Assembly (NCBI GenBank): GCA_030590525.1
Contig: JAUUYI010000009.1
Span: forward strand, 1 to 17,667
Direction of reading: 5' to 3'
From: Sedimenticola sp.
GTDB taxonomy: Bacteria; Pseudomonadota; Gammaproteobacteria; Chromatiales; Chromatiaceae
DNA length: 17,667 nt
The notes beneath the pieces were generated by a model. That model made no database searches, was not told the DNA's origin, and saw only the letters and a program-made list of their open reading frames with translations. Shown here piece after piece: positions 1 to 7,817 of the stretch; within the stretch, counting starts at the first letter, position 1, and each line of letters opens with the position of its first letter. Position numbers and translations under genes: made by a program.

Positions 1-61
1 ATCGATTGACTCCCCAGGGCGGCCCTGATCGGATAGAAAAGCCATCGAACTAACGAGGAGG

Positions 62-151
62 AGCCCGTTTGAGTCAGATCTTTCTGATCGAGTGAGGCGA
101 ATAGTGATTCATATTCACCTGAATCGATCCAGAAATCCGGCCAAACGGGCT
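62..151. promoter_or_regulatory. Inverted-repeat leader upstream of yrbG
   Basis: Bases 1-207 contain no convincing gene. A 9-base inverted repeat (AGCCCGTTT at 62-70, AAACGGGCT at 143-151) encloses two smaller stems: TCAGA/TCTGA at 74-78 and 83-87, and GATTCA/TGAATC at 106-111 and 120-125. An alternative pairing is GATCGA 86-91 with TCGATC 124-129. The pieces could fold as a branched leader RNA, form an operator region, or terminate a gene to the left. A TTGACA hexamer lies at 177-182, but no good -10 box sits at the right distance. Function is unknown; only the inverted repeats are seen. Confidence 0.3.
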
Positions 152-207
152 TCTTCAAGGTAGATTCATCCTAAGTTTGACAAGTTCCTAAGTATCTTTC
201 CCAGCCT

Positions 208-1194
208 ATGCTACTTTCTTCCATTGCTATCATTGCCGGCTTCGCCATTCTGGTATGGGGTGCCGGTCGCTTCGTGGCGGGTGCCGCTGCACTGGCACGC
301 AATCTGGGCGTCTCACCCATGTTGATCGGGCTGACCATCGTCGGCTTCGGCACTTCGGCACCAGAGATCCTGGTCTCTGCCGTCGCCTCGCTTCAGGGTA
401 ATACCGGCCTGGCAATCGGCAATGCCCTCGGTTCCAACATCACCAATATCGGCCTCATCCTTGGTGTTACCGCCCTGTTCGCACCGCTGAGAGTCTATTC
501 CGACACCCTGCGGCGGGAGTACCCGATACTGCTGGCGGTAAGTCTGCTCAGCCTGCTCCTGATGCTTAATGGCAGGCTCACGTTGCTGGACGGCATCATC
601 ATGCTTTCGACCCTGGTCGCCGTCCTCTGGTTCATGGTGCATCTCGGCCGGCGCAGCCAAGGGGGCGATCCCCTTGAGGCGGAACTGGAGGCAGAACTAC
701 CCGATGTGATGACGACCGGCCGTGCAGCATTCCTGTTCATTTCCGGCCTGGTTCTGCTGCTTGCGAGTTCCCGCATGCTGGTCTGGGGTGCAGTCAACGT
801 GGCCACCGCCTTTGGTATCAGCGACCTGGTGATCGGCCTCACCATCGTCGCCCTGGGCACCAGCCTGCCAGAACTCGCTGCCAGCGTGATCGCTGCACTG
901 AGAAACGAGCACGACATCGCCATTGGTAACATCATCGGTTCCAACATATACAACTTACTGGCGGTACTGGCGATGCCTGGCCTGCTGGCCCCCGGAGTGT
1001 TTGCGCCTGAGGCGCTCACCCGCGACCTACCGATCATGATCGGTTTTACCCTGGCCCTGTTCGTCATGGGCTACGGGTTTCGTGGCGGAAACGGCAGAAT
1101 CAACCGTCTCGAAGGTGTGCTTCTGGTGGTAGCCTTTGCTGCGTACCAGGCGACACTATTCCTGGACAACCAGAGTATCCAGGTATCATCATAG
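208..1194 (+). CDS. yrbG: YrbG-type Na+/Ca2+ exchanger family membrane protein
   Basis: This is a 328-residue inner-membrane cation antiporter of the calcium/sodium exchanger (CaCA) superfamily, about the length of E. coli YrbG (325). The two inverted halves each carry the diagnostic alpha repeat: GFGTSAPE at about residues 47-53 with GNALGSNITN at 71-80, and GTSLPE at 217-222 with GNIIGSNIYN at 240-249. The acidic and Asn/Ser residues of these repeats line the ion site in the family. About ten hydrophobic segments are visible, with a charged cytoplasmic loop around residues 147-170. The ATG start has no strong ribosome binding site, but the N-terminus aligns with the family. It heads the kds/lpt genes, as in E. 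coli, with 31 bases to kdsD. Substrate and direction of transport are not shown by the sequence. Confidence 0.93.
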   Translation: MLLSSIAIIAGFAILVWGAGRFVAGAAALARNLGVSPMLIGLTIVGFGTSAPEILVSAVASLQGNTGLAIGNALGSNITNIGLILGVTALFAPLRVYSDTLRREYPILLAVSLLSLLLMLNGRLTLLDGIIMLSTLVAVLWFMVHLGRRSQGGDPLEAELEAELPDVMTTGRAAFLFISGLVLLLASSRMLVWGAVNVATAFGISDLVIGLTIVALGTSLPELAASVIAALRNEHDIAIGNIIGSNIYNLLAVLAMPGLLAPGVFAPEALTRDLPIMIGFTLALFVMGYGFRGGNGRINRLEGVLLVVAFAAYQATLFLDNQSIQVSS

Positions 1195-1225
1195 GGAAAC
1201 CCCTGATCGTAGAGAGCTCACCGGC

Positions 1226-2224
1226 ATGCACAAACAATCGAAACCATCGCCCAGCGAAGCCAAAAAACTTCAAGCCCTGGGCCGGGCCGTAATCCGCAAT
1301 GAGGCAGCTGCCGTCGAGGCCCTCGAGGTGCGCATCGGCAACGAATTTGCCCAGGCCTGCCACTTCATGCTGACCTGCAAAGGGCGGGTAATAGTAACCG
1401 GGATGGGTAAATCCGGTCACATCGGCAACAAGATCGCTGCCACCCTGGCCAGCACCGGTACCCCCGCCTTTTTCGTCCATCCCGGTGAGGCGAGCCACGG
1501 AGATCTAGGCATGATCACCAGCATCGACGTGATACTGGCCCTCTCTAATTCGGGAGAGACGTCGGAACTGCTGACCATCCTGCCGCTGATCAAGAGGCTC
1601 GGCGCACCTCTGATAGCCATGACAGGGAACCCGCGCTCTAATCTGGCCAGTGAAGCGGATGCCCACATCGACGTCAGCATAGAGCAGGAGGCGTGCCCGC
1701 TGAACCTGGCCCCTACATCGAGCACCACCGCAGCCCTGGCCATGGGCGACGCACTCGCTATCGCCCTGCTGGAGGCGAAGGGGTTCACCGAAAAAGACTT
1801 TGCCCTCTCCCACCCGGGTGGCAGTCTGGGTCGTCGCCTGCTGCTGCATATCGGCAATATCATGCACTCCGGTGATGAGGTGCCGTTGATTCGGGAGTCC
1901 GCGCACCTGAGCGATGCCTTGGTGGAGATGACCAACAAGGGTCTGGGAATGACCGCCGTGGTCAATGACAGCGGAAATCTTACCGGAATATATACGGATG
2001 GTGACCTGCGGCGCACCCTGGACAGTGAACTGAACATCCATAAATGCCTGGTTTCAGAAGTAATGACCAAGGGTTGCAAGACAGCGACAGCCGAGCTGCT
2101 GGCGGCAGAGGCGTTGCAGATCATGGAGGAGAACAAAATCAACTCACTGCTGATCGTCGATGACCAGCAACAGGTGATAGGGGCGATCAACATGCACGAC
2201 CTGCTGCGGGCAGGGGTCGTCTGA
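1226..2224 (+). CDS. kdsD: D-arabinose 5-phosphate isomerase
   Basis: KdsD interconverts ribulose 5-phosphate and arabinose 5-phosphate, the first committed step toward Kdo, the inner-core sugar of LPS, in the cytoplasm. The 332-residue protein has an N-terminal SIS sugar-isomerase domain (about residues 40-180) with GMGKSGHIGNK, the GEASHGDLG stretch and SNSGET. The conserved ALSHPGGSLGRR segment follows, then a pair of CBS domains (about 205-332) ending in an INMHDLLRAGVV tail. The reading frame is open back to 1136, but the ATG at 1226 gives the family length (E. coli 328) and avoids a long overlap with yrbG, so it is the chosen start. Its neighbour kdsC acts later in the same pathway. Confidence 0.95.
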   Translation: MHKQSKPSPSEAKKLQALGRAVIRNEAAAVEALEVRIGNEFAQACHFMLTCKGRVIVTGMGKSGHIGNKIAATLASTGTPAFFVHPGEASHGDLGMITSIDVILALSNSGETSELLTILPLIKRLGAPLIAMTGNPRSNLASEADAHIDVSIEQEACPLNLAPTSSTTAALAMGDALAIALLEAKGFTEKDFALSHPGGSLGRRLLLHIGNIMHSGDEVPLIRESAHLSDALVEMTNKGLGMTAVVNDSGNLTGIYTDGDLRRTLDSELNIHKCLVSEVMTKGCKTATAELLAAEALQIMEENKINSLLIVDDQQQVIGAINMHDLLRAGVV

Positions 2225-2264
2225 ACCCGACACCTATCAATACAGGATTCCAGAGGGAACTTCG

Positions 2265-2786
2265 ATGCAGGAACTGTTCAAAAAAGCGGCAAAAATAAAA
2301 CTGGTCATCTTTGATGTAGATGGTGTACTGACCGATGGCAGCCTCTACCTGGGCGATGACGGCCAGGAGTACAAGGCGTTCAATTCCAAGGACGGATTGG
2401 GGATGAAAATGATCCGCACATCCGGCATTGAGGTAGGCATCATCACCGCCCGTACCTCACAGGTCGTCAGGCTGCGTATGGAAAGTCTGGGTATTCCCCA
2501 TGTATATCAGGGAATGCAGGAGAAGATGCCAGCATACGACGAACTGAAGATACGACTGGACTTGAGTGACGAGCAGATCGCCTACGTGGGCGATGACGTA
2601 GTGGACCTGCCCATCATGCACCGGGTAGGCCTCGCGATCACAGTGCAGGATGCCCATAAGCTGGTGCGCGAGCAGGCACATTGGGTGACAGCGGCACCGG
2701 GGGGGCGCGGTGCTGCACGGGAGGTATGTGAACTATTGCTGGAGTCCCAGGACAAACTACAGAAAGCGATGAGTAAATACATCTGA
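2265..2786 (+). CDS. kdsC: 3-deoxy-D-manno-octulosonate 8-phosphate phosphatase
   Basis: KdsC removes the phosphate from Kdo-8-phosphate, giving free Kdo for activation to CMP-Kdo. The 173-residue protein is a capless HAD phosphatase. The nucleophile motif VIFDVDGVLTDG supplies Asp17 and the acid/base Asp19, ITARTS is the second motif, and YVGDDVVDLPIM holds the Mg2+-binding aspartates. The C-terminal GGRGAAREVCELLL segment, which helps close neighbouring active sites in the tetramer, is intact, so the gene is not truncated although lptC is missing just after it. AGAGGGAA lies a few bases before the ATG. The TGA stop overlaps the first bases of an IS-end-like 16-mer. Confidence 0.95.
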   Translation: MQELFKKAAKIKLVIFDVDGVLTDGSLYLGDDGQEYKAFNSKDGLGMKMIRTSGIEVGIITARTSQVVRLRMESLGIPHVYQGMQEKMPAYDELKIRLDLSDEQIAYVGDDVVDLPIMHRVGLAITVQDAHKLVREQAHWVTAAPGGRGAAREVCELLLESQDKLQKAMSKYI

Positions 2787-2800
2787 GGCCCTTGCAAAAC
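2785..2800 (+). repeat. IS-end-like 16-mer in the kdsC-lptA gap
   Basis: The sequence GAGGCCCTTGCAAAAC begins inside the kdsC stop codon. It matches 15 of 16 bases of GAGGCTCTTGCAAAAC at 15770-15785, which abuts one arm of the long inverted repeat around the CNNM genes. From memory, such sequences resemble terminal repeats of some IS5-family elements; this was not checked. It sits exactly where lptC would be expected. It may be a scar of a past insertion or deletion, or chance similarity. Confidence 0.35.
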
Positions 2801-2815
2801 CATCAGGAAGGCATA

Positions 2816-3367
2816 ATGAAGATAATCAAACCCTTTCTCAGGCACGGGCTCATCGGAGCCATCTCCCTGCTCTGGTTGACTCTGCCGCTACCGGCCGCGG
2901 CCCTGGACTCCGACAAAGATCAACCGATCTACCTGGAAGCGGACGACGTTCAGATAGACGATCGCACCGGCGTAAGCATCTACACCGGAAACGTGGTTTT
3001 CGACCAGGGGACCATGCACCTGACATCGGATAAACTTACCATCATAAAGAAAGATGGCCAGACCGATGAGATCATTGCCGAAGGCAACCCCGTCAGATTT
3101 CAGCAGCAGACGGATGCGGACAAAGGGCTGGCCAAGGGTCACGCCAGGCGCATGGAGTATCAGGTCAGGAATAACATCATATACCTGATCGACGATGCGG
3201 AGATGACCCAGGACGGCGACGCCTTCAAGAATGACCGTATCACCTACAACAGGACAACCAAGGTAGTGCGGGCGGGCACCAGTCAACAGGGGAAAAAGCG
3301 GGTTCGGATCACCATTCGTTCCGACAAGCAACTGGGAGCGAAAGAGCCCAAGAAAGAGACAGAATGA
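2816..3367 (+). CDS. lptA: LptA, periplasmic LPS transport protein
   Basis: LptA forms the periplasmic bridge that carries LPS from the LptBFGC machine to LptDE in the outer membrane. The protein has 183 residues (E. coli 185). A Sec signal peptide is clear: basic MKIIKPFLRHG, a hydrophobic core, and probable cleavage after the PAAA segment, leaving a mature protein that starts near LDSDKDQPIYLEAD. The remainder is the OstA-like beta-jellyroll, with VSIYTGNVVFDQGTMHL and IAEGNPVRFQQQ typical of the family. The frame opens at a TTG at 2792, but the ATG at 2816 is preceded by AGGAAGG and begins the signal peptide. It overlaps lptB by 4 bases. The usual upstream partner lptC is absent. Confidence 0.93.
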   Translation: MKIIKPFLRHGLIGAISLLWLTLPLPAAALDSDKDQPIYLEADDVQIDDRTGVSIYTGNVVFDQGTMHLTSDKLTIIKKDGQTDEIIAEGNPVRFQQQTDADKGLAKGHARRMEYQVRNNIIYLIDDAEMTQDGDAFKNDRITYNRTTKVVRAGTSQQGKKRVRITIRSDKQLGAKEPKKETE

Positions 3368-4089
3368 GCACACTGAGGGCTACAAACCTGGTTAAGCAGT
3401 ATCGCCGACGCCCGGTAGTCAAGGGCGTGACGCTGGAGGTATCCAGTGGTGAAGTGGTCGGACTGCTTGGCCCCAACGGGGCCGGCAAGACCACCTGCTT
3501 CTATATGATTGCTGGACTGATCAAACCGGACAACGGTCAAATCTTCCTGGGTGACGAGGACATTACCCGGCTTCCGATGTATGCCCGGGCCCGGCTCGGA
3601 CTTGGATATCTGGCACAGGAACCATCGGTATTCAGAAAGCTGAACGTTCGCGACAACATCATGGCGGTACTGGAGACCCGTGCTGAGCTGAACCGGCGAC
3701 AGCGGGCAGCTGCCTGCGACGGGCTACTGCTGGACTTCAGCCTCCGGCACCTGGAAAAAAACCCTGCCATCGGCCTTTCCGGCGGGGAGAGACGACGGCT
3801 GGAGATCGCCCGATCTCTGGCCATGGAACCACGATTCATCCTGCTGGATGAGCCTTTTGCCGGTATCGACCCGATCTCGGTCAAGGATATACAGGCGATC
3901 ATCAACGAGCTCTCCTACCGGAAGATCGGTATTTTAATCACCGATCACAACGTACGGGAGACCCTGGGGATCTGCCAGCGTGCCTACATCATCAACGACG
4001 GACAGACCCTGGCCGAAGGTGGGCCTGATGCGATCATCGCCAACAAAGACGTCCGATCGGTCTACCTGGGTGACGAGTTCCAACTCTGA
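3364..4089 (+). CDS. lptB: LptB, LPS export ABC transporter ATPase
   Basis: LptB is the cytoplasmic ATPase that powers extraction of LPS by LptFG. The length, 241 residues, equals that of E. coli LptB. The Walker A motif GPNGAGKTT is at residues 36-44, the ABC signature is LSGGERRRLEIARSL, Walker B with the catalytic Glu is FILLDEPFAGIDP, and the switch is DHNV. The ATG overlaps the lptA stop (ATGA), implying translational coupling. The partner permeases LptF and LptG are not in the window, as is usual, since they are normally encoded elsewhere. A hairpin-containing spacer of 247 bases separates it from rpoN. Confidence 0.97.
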   Translation: MSTLRATNLVKQYRRRPVVKGVTLEVSSGEVVGLLGPNGAGKTTCFYMIAGLIKPDNGQIFLGDEDITRLPMYARARLGLGYLAQEPSVFRKLNVRDNIMAVLETRAELNRRQRAAACDGLLLDFSLRHLEKNPAIGLSGGERRRLEIARSLAMEPRFILLDEPFAGIDPISVKDIQAIINELSYRKIGILITDHNVRETLGICQRAYIINDGQTLAEGGPDAIIANKDVRSVYLGDEFQL

Positions 4090-4336
4090 GGTACAGAACA
4101 TCCCCCTGATCAACTCTCGCGATTCAGGCCTGCAAATAACTGCAGGAACCGGATAAACGGCCGCACCAGGCCATTCAGGAATAGATATCCTGTTGTCTCT
4201 CCCAATCAGCAGAGTGATTGATCCAGGGCAAAGAAGCAGTACAGGAAGCGTTTGCCACAAATCCGAGGAAATCGGCTAAAATGATGGGAAGGATAATGGA
4301 TACAATTAACATACCAGATTTCAGCGACTAACCTGC
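4090..4336 (+). promoter_or_regulatory. Spacer with hairpins and possible rpoN promoter
   Basis: No gene is seen in these 247 bases. Two simple stem-loops follow lptB: CCTGCA/TGCAGG at 4129-4134 and 4141-4146, and CAGGA/TCCTG at 4176-4180 and 4188-4192 followed by TTGTCTCT, which could be a weak terminator. Farther on, TTGCCA at 4252-4257 and TAAAAT at 4277-4282 (19-base spacing, longer than ideal) could be a housekeeping promoter for rpoN. No sigma-54-type GG/GC element was spotted. The region fits a partial break between the lpt and rpoN transcription units; promoter placement is tentative. Confidence 0.35.
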
Positions 4337-5839
4337 ATGAAGCAAACGTTACAGCTCCGCCTGGGGCAGCACCTGACCATGACCCCGCAGTTGCAACAGG
4401 CAATCCGCCTGCTGCAACTCTCCACGCTCGACCTCAGGCAGGAGATCCAGGAGGCCCTGGAATCCAACCTGATGCTGGAAACAGAGGAAGAGGGGAGGTC
4501 GCAGGAGCAGGCACAACAGACCGAACCAAAAACAACCCCGGATGAAGTCAGCAGCGAAACATCAGGGGAGATTGGTACAGCCCAGAACGATGCCAACAAC
4601 GAGCGTGAGATAAACGTTGAATCCTCCAGCATGCCGGAAGAGTTACCGGTGGACAGTGGCTGGGAAGACGTTTATGAAAGCGCTCTGCCACCCGTCTCCG
4701 GGAGTGCCGTCCGGGAAGCTGGTGATTCCGATTTCCTCAACCAGCGGCGTGTCTCCCGGACCCTCCATGAATATCTGACCTGGCAACTCAACCTGACACT
4801 GTTCAGCGATATTGACCGGGTCATAGCCGAAGCAATCATCGAAGCAGTCAACGAGGATGGCTATCTCTCTGCCACTCTGGAGGATATCGTCTCCGGGCTG
4901 GAGGATGAGGAACTGGATTTCGACGAGGCAGAGGCGGTATTGCATCGGATCCAGCAATTCGATCCACCCGGTGTAGCGGCACGAGGCCTCCAGGAGTGCC
5001 TGTTGATTCAACTGGGGCAGTACCAGGAGGAGAACCGTCACCTGCCACTGGCCCTTAAACTGGTACGCAACCACTTTGACTTGCTGGCCCAGCAGGATCG
5101 TGTACAGCTCATACGTCGACTGAAGATCGATGATGATGATCTGCAGAAAGTGATCCGGCTGATCCGTTCCCTCACCCCCAGGCCGGGCACCCTGGTAGCC
5201 GACACTGAAACCCAGTATGTGGTGCCGGACGTGTTCGTTTACCGGCGCAAGGGTGCCTGGTGCGTGGACCTGAACCCGGAAGCCACGCCCAAGCTGCGGG
5301 TGAACCCGGAGTATGCCCGGTTGATCCGGCGGGCGGACAACAGCGACGACAACACCTACCTCAAGAACCATCTGCAGGAAGCCCGCTGGTTCATCAAGAG
5401 CCTGGTCAGCCGCAACGAGACCCTGCTCAAAGTAGCCACCAAGATCGTCGAATTCCAGCGTGGATTCTTCGAGCATGGCCCGGAGTCAATGCGCCCTCTG
5501 GTGCTGCGCGATATCGCCGAAGTGCTGGAGATGCATGAGTCCACCATTTCCAGGGTGACTACCCAGAAGTTCATGCACACCCCCCGGGGTACCTTAGAGT
5601 TCAAATATTTCTTCTCCAGCCACGTCAGCACGGACGCGGGCGGGGAGTGTTCCGCCACCGCGATTCGCGCCTTTATCAAAAAACTGATCTCTGCAGAAAA
5701 ACCGAAAAAACCCCTGAGTGACAACAAAATAGCAGGGATCCTCTCAGAACAGGGAATCAAGGTCGCGCGGCGAACAGTCGCAAAATACCGTGAATCGATG
5801 GCGATTCCACCATCGAACGAACGAAAGCGCCTCGTCTAG
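4337..5839 (+). CDS. rpoN: RNA polymerase sigma-54 factor RpoN
   Basis: Sigma-54 directs RNA polymerase to -24/-12 promoters opened by AAA+ enhancer-binding proteins, typically genes for nitrogen use, motility and stress. The protein has 500 residues (E. coli 477). Region I is the Gln/Leu-rich N-terminus (LGQHLTMTPQLQQAIRLLQL). Region II is a long acidic linker at about residues 48-115, accounting for the extra length. The core-binding and helix-turn-helix parts follow, with HESTISRVTTQKFMHTPRG. The RpoN box ARRTVAKYR, which reads the -24 element, is at residues 477-485. All key motifs are intact. It is followed by hpf after 26 bases, the standard arrangement. Confidence 0.98.
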   Translation: MKQTLQLRLGQHLTMTPQLQQAIRLLQLSTLDLRQEIQEALESNLMLETEEEGRSQEQAQQTEPKTTPDEVSSETSGEIGTAQNDANNEREINVESSSMPEELPVDSGWEDVYESALPPVSGSAVREAGDSDFLNQRRVSRTLHEYLTWQLNLTLFSDIDRVIAEAIIEAVNEDGYLSATLEDIVSGLEDEELDFDEAEAVLHRIQQFDPPGVAARGLQECLLIQLGQYQEENRHLPLALKLVRNHFDLLAQQDRVQLIRRLKIDDDDLQKVIRLIRSLTPRPGTLVADTETQYVVPDVFVYRRKGAWCVDLNPEATPKLRVNPEYARLIRRADNSDDNTYLKNHLQEARWFIKSLVSRNETLLKVATKIVEFQRGFFEHGPESMRPLVLRDIAEVLEMHESTISRVTTQKFMHTPRGTLEFKYFFSSHVSTDAGGECSATAIRAFIKKLISAEKPKKPLSDNKIAGILSEQGIKVARRTVAKYRESMAIPPSNERKRLV

Positions 5840-5865
5840 AGGCCCTGGAAACCAAGGAGCAAACT

Positions 5866-6195
5866 ATGCAAATCAGCCTTACAGGCCATCATGTGGATAT
5901 CACCGAAGCCCTGCGCAGCTATGTGGACTCCAAACTCGAACGCCTGGAGCGCCACTTCGACCATGTAGCCAAAGTTCACGTCGTGCTGAGCGTGGAAAAA
6001 CTGAGACAGAAGGCCGAGGCCACACTGCACGTAAACGGGGCTGACATCTTCGCCGACTGCGTGGAAGAGGATATGTATGCAGCCATCGACGGCCTGGTGG
6101 ACAAAGTGGACCGGCAGTTGAAGAAACACAAGGAGAGGAACACTAACCACCGAAGCGGGATACCCCTCAAAGGAACCGAACCCGGCAGCGTATGA
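5866..6195 (+). CDS. hpf: Ribosome hibernation promoting factor, short form
   Basis: HPF binds the 30S decoding region in stationary phase and helps form inactive 100S ribosomes. At 109 residues it is the short form, lacking the C-terminal dimerisation domain of long HPFs. The beta-alpha-beta-beta-beta-alpha fold of the family is recognisable in MQISLTGHHVDITEALRSYV, the KVHVVLSVEK strand and DMYAAIDGLVDKVDRQLKKHKER. A basic, probably flexible tail of about 20 residues extends beyond E. coli HPF (95). AAGGAG precedes the ATG. It lies between rpoN and ptsN as in many gammaproteobacteria. Confidence 0.95.
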   Translation: MQISLTGHHVDITEALRSYVDSKLERLERHFDHVAKVHVVLSVEKLRQKAEATLHVNGADIFADCVEEDMYAAIDGLVDKVDRQLKKHKERNTNHRSGIPLKGTEPGSV

Positions 6196-6223
6196 ACATC
6201 AACACCCTTTGGAGAGATCCGAC

Positions 6224-6700
6224 TTGAGCAGATTCCCGGAAAATTTCCTCACCCTGGAGCGTATCAGCTGCCAAAATCCCGCAGGCAGCAAGAAGCGTCT
6301 GCTGGAAGAGATCGGCGGCCTGTTGGCCAACCCGGTTCAAGGAGTGAACCCGGAGCAGGTATTCGACAAGCTGCTGGAACGGGAGCGCCTCGGAAGCACC
6401 GGCATGGGGCAAGGCATTGCCCTGCCCCATGCCCGAATGAAAGGCGTTGAGCAGGCCATTGGCGCCTTGATTCAACTACGCACGGGCGTCGATTTTGATG
6501 CCATCGACAACCACCCCGTAGATCTGGCATTTGGTCTTCTGGTGCCCGAAAATGCGACCAATGAACACCTGGAGTTACTGGCGAAACTCGCATCCTTGTT
6601 CAGTAACAGTGACTTCTCGGCCCGACTCAGAGAGGCCCCTGATCCAGAAACCATTTTGAAGGCGATTGAACAGTGGGAAACACTGGCCCTGAGCGCATGA
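6224..6700 (+). CDS. ptsN: PTS IIA-like nitrogen regulatory protein PtsN
   Basis: EIIA-Ntr is the terminal phosphoacceptor of the nitrogen PTS, known in enterobacteria to regulate potassium transport and stress responses by direct protein contacts. The best start is TTG at 6224, placed 7 bases after GGAGAG, giving 158 residues. A TTG at 6209 is also in frame but lies upstream of that ribosome binding site, and no nearby ATG exists. The active-site block LGSTGMGQGIALPHARM gives the phosphorylated histidine at residue 69 (His73 in E. coli). The stop overlaps rapZ by 4 bases. With HPr and EI downstream, a complete relay lies in one operon. Confidence 0.95.
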   Translation: MSRFPENFLTLERISCQNPAGSKKRLLEEIGGLLANPVQGVNPEQVFDKLLERERLGSTGMGQGIALPHARMKGVEQAIGALIQLRTGVDFDAIDNHPVDLAFGLLVPENATNEHLELLAKLASLFSNSDFSARLREAPDPETILKAIEQWETLALSA

Positions 6701-7551
6701 AACTGGTCATAGTCACCGGGCTTTCAGGCTCGGGAAAGAGCATTGCCCTCAACACGCTGGAGGATGCGGAATACTACTGCATCGACAACCTGCCCCTGTT
6801 TCTGCTGCCTGCATTCGCTGAAGCCCTCGCCTCCCGCAATGACCCGCGCTACAACCTGACAGCAGTCGGCATCGATGCCCGAAATCAGCCTGACAGCGGC
6901 ACACTCTCACCCCTTATGGAGCCGATGAAGGAGCAGGGGATCGACTGCGAGATAATCTACCTGGAAGCCCAGGATGAGACCCTGATAAAACGCTATAGTG
7001 AAACCCGCCGCCGTCACCCCCTCTCGGACGGCGAGCACCCACTGGCGGAAGCGATCAAGCTGGACCGCCGGGTGCTCGAGCCTTTCCTGGATGCCGCGGA
7101 CCTGCGTATCGACACCACCCACACTAATGTACACCAGCTGCGCCATATCATCCTCACACGGGTCGCTGAGCATCTGAGCTCGAATATTTCGATCCTGTTC
7201 CAGTCGTTCGGGTTCAAGCACGGCGTGCCAAACGATGCAGACTTCGTCTACGATGTGCGCTGCCTGCCCAATCCCTACTGGAACCCGGTGCTTCGCCCGC
7301 TGACCGGCAGAGATCAGGAAGTCATCCATTTTCTGGAGAGCAACGGTCAGGTTCAGGATATGAAACAGGCGCTGACCCGTTTCATGGAGCAATGGATACC
7401 CTCCTTCGAGGCCGATGGCCGGAGTTATCTGACAGTAGCCATCGGCTGCACCGGAGGTCAACATCGCTCGGTCTACATGGCGGAGCAGCTGTCACACCAT
7501 TTTACCGGCCAGGGCCGACAGGTAATCACCCGCCATCGGGAACTCTCGTGA
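6697..7551 (+). CDS. rapZ: RapZ nucleotide-binding protein
   Basis: This is a RapZ/YvcJ family protein, 284 residues, the same length as E. coli RapZ. The Walker A motif GLSGSGKS is at residues 8-15, and the C-terminal domain carries GCTGGQHRSVY at 250-260. In E. coli RapZ senses glucosamine-6-phosphate and binds the sRNAs GlmY and GlmZ to control GlmS. Here the protein ends RHRELS. The short Lys/Arg-rich extreme C-terminus used for RNA binding in E. coli is missing, so the GlmY/GlmZ role may not apply. The ATG at 6697 sits in an ATGA overlap with ptsN; an in-frame extension to 6673 is unlikely. It also overlaps ptsH by 4 bases. Confidence 0.94.
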   Translation: MKLVIVTGLSGSGKSIALNTLEDAEYYCIDNLPLFLLPAFAEALASRNDPRYNLTAVGIDARNQPDSGTLSPLMEPMKEQGIDCEIIYLEAQDETLIKRYSETRRRHPLSDGEHPLAEAIKLDRRVLEPFLDAADLRIDTTHTNVHQLRHIILTRVAEHLSSNISILFQSFGFKHGVPNDADFVYDVRCLPNPYWNPVLRPLTGRDQEVIHFLESNGQVQDMKQALTRFMEQWIPSFEADGRSYLTVAIGCTGGQHRSVYMAEQLSHHFTGQGRQVITRHRELS

Positions 7552-7817
7552 TCAGCAGAGAGGTCCGGATCATCAACAAACTTGGCCTGCACGCCCGCGC
7601 AGCCGCACAATTCGTCACCACTGCCAGCGGTTATCAAAGTGATATACAGCTCACGCTCAACGAACGGAGGGTTGATGGCAAGAGCATCATGGACATCATG
7701 ATGTTGGCCGCCAGCCAGGGAACCACCCTGACCCTGAGCGCCGATGGCAAAGATGCAGCCAGCGCAGTCGACGCACTGAGTGAGCTGGTGAAAGCGCGGT
7801 TTGGGGAGGAGGAGTGA
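7548..7817 (+). CDS. ptsH: HPr phosphocarrier protein
   Basis: HPr passes phosphate from enzyme I to EIIA proteins. Starting at GTG 7548, which overlaps the rapZ stop (GTGA), the protein has 89 residues. His15 falls exactly at the expected position in the NKLGLHARAAA motif, and Ser46 in GKSIMDIMML. Ser46 is the site used by HPr kinase/phosphorylase in organisms that have HprK; no hprK is present in this window, so its use is unknown. The open frame extends upstream to 7392, but that part overlaps rapZ and has no HPr similarity. It occupies the place of npr in E. coli, so it probably feeds PtsN. Confidence 0.95.
   Translation: MISREVRIINKLGLHARAAAQFVTTASGYQSDIQLTLNERRVDGKSIMDIMMLAASQGTTLTLSADGKDAASAVDALSELVKARFGEEE

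Noticed and set aside
4643..5476. 277-codon minus-strand frame opposite rpoN
   Set aside because: Antisense shadow of the highly conserved sigma-54 gene, with no domain recognised.
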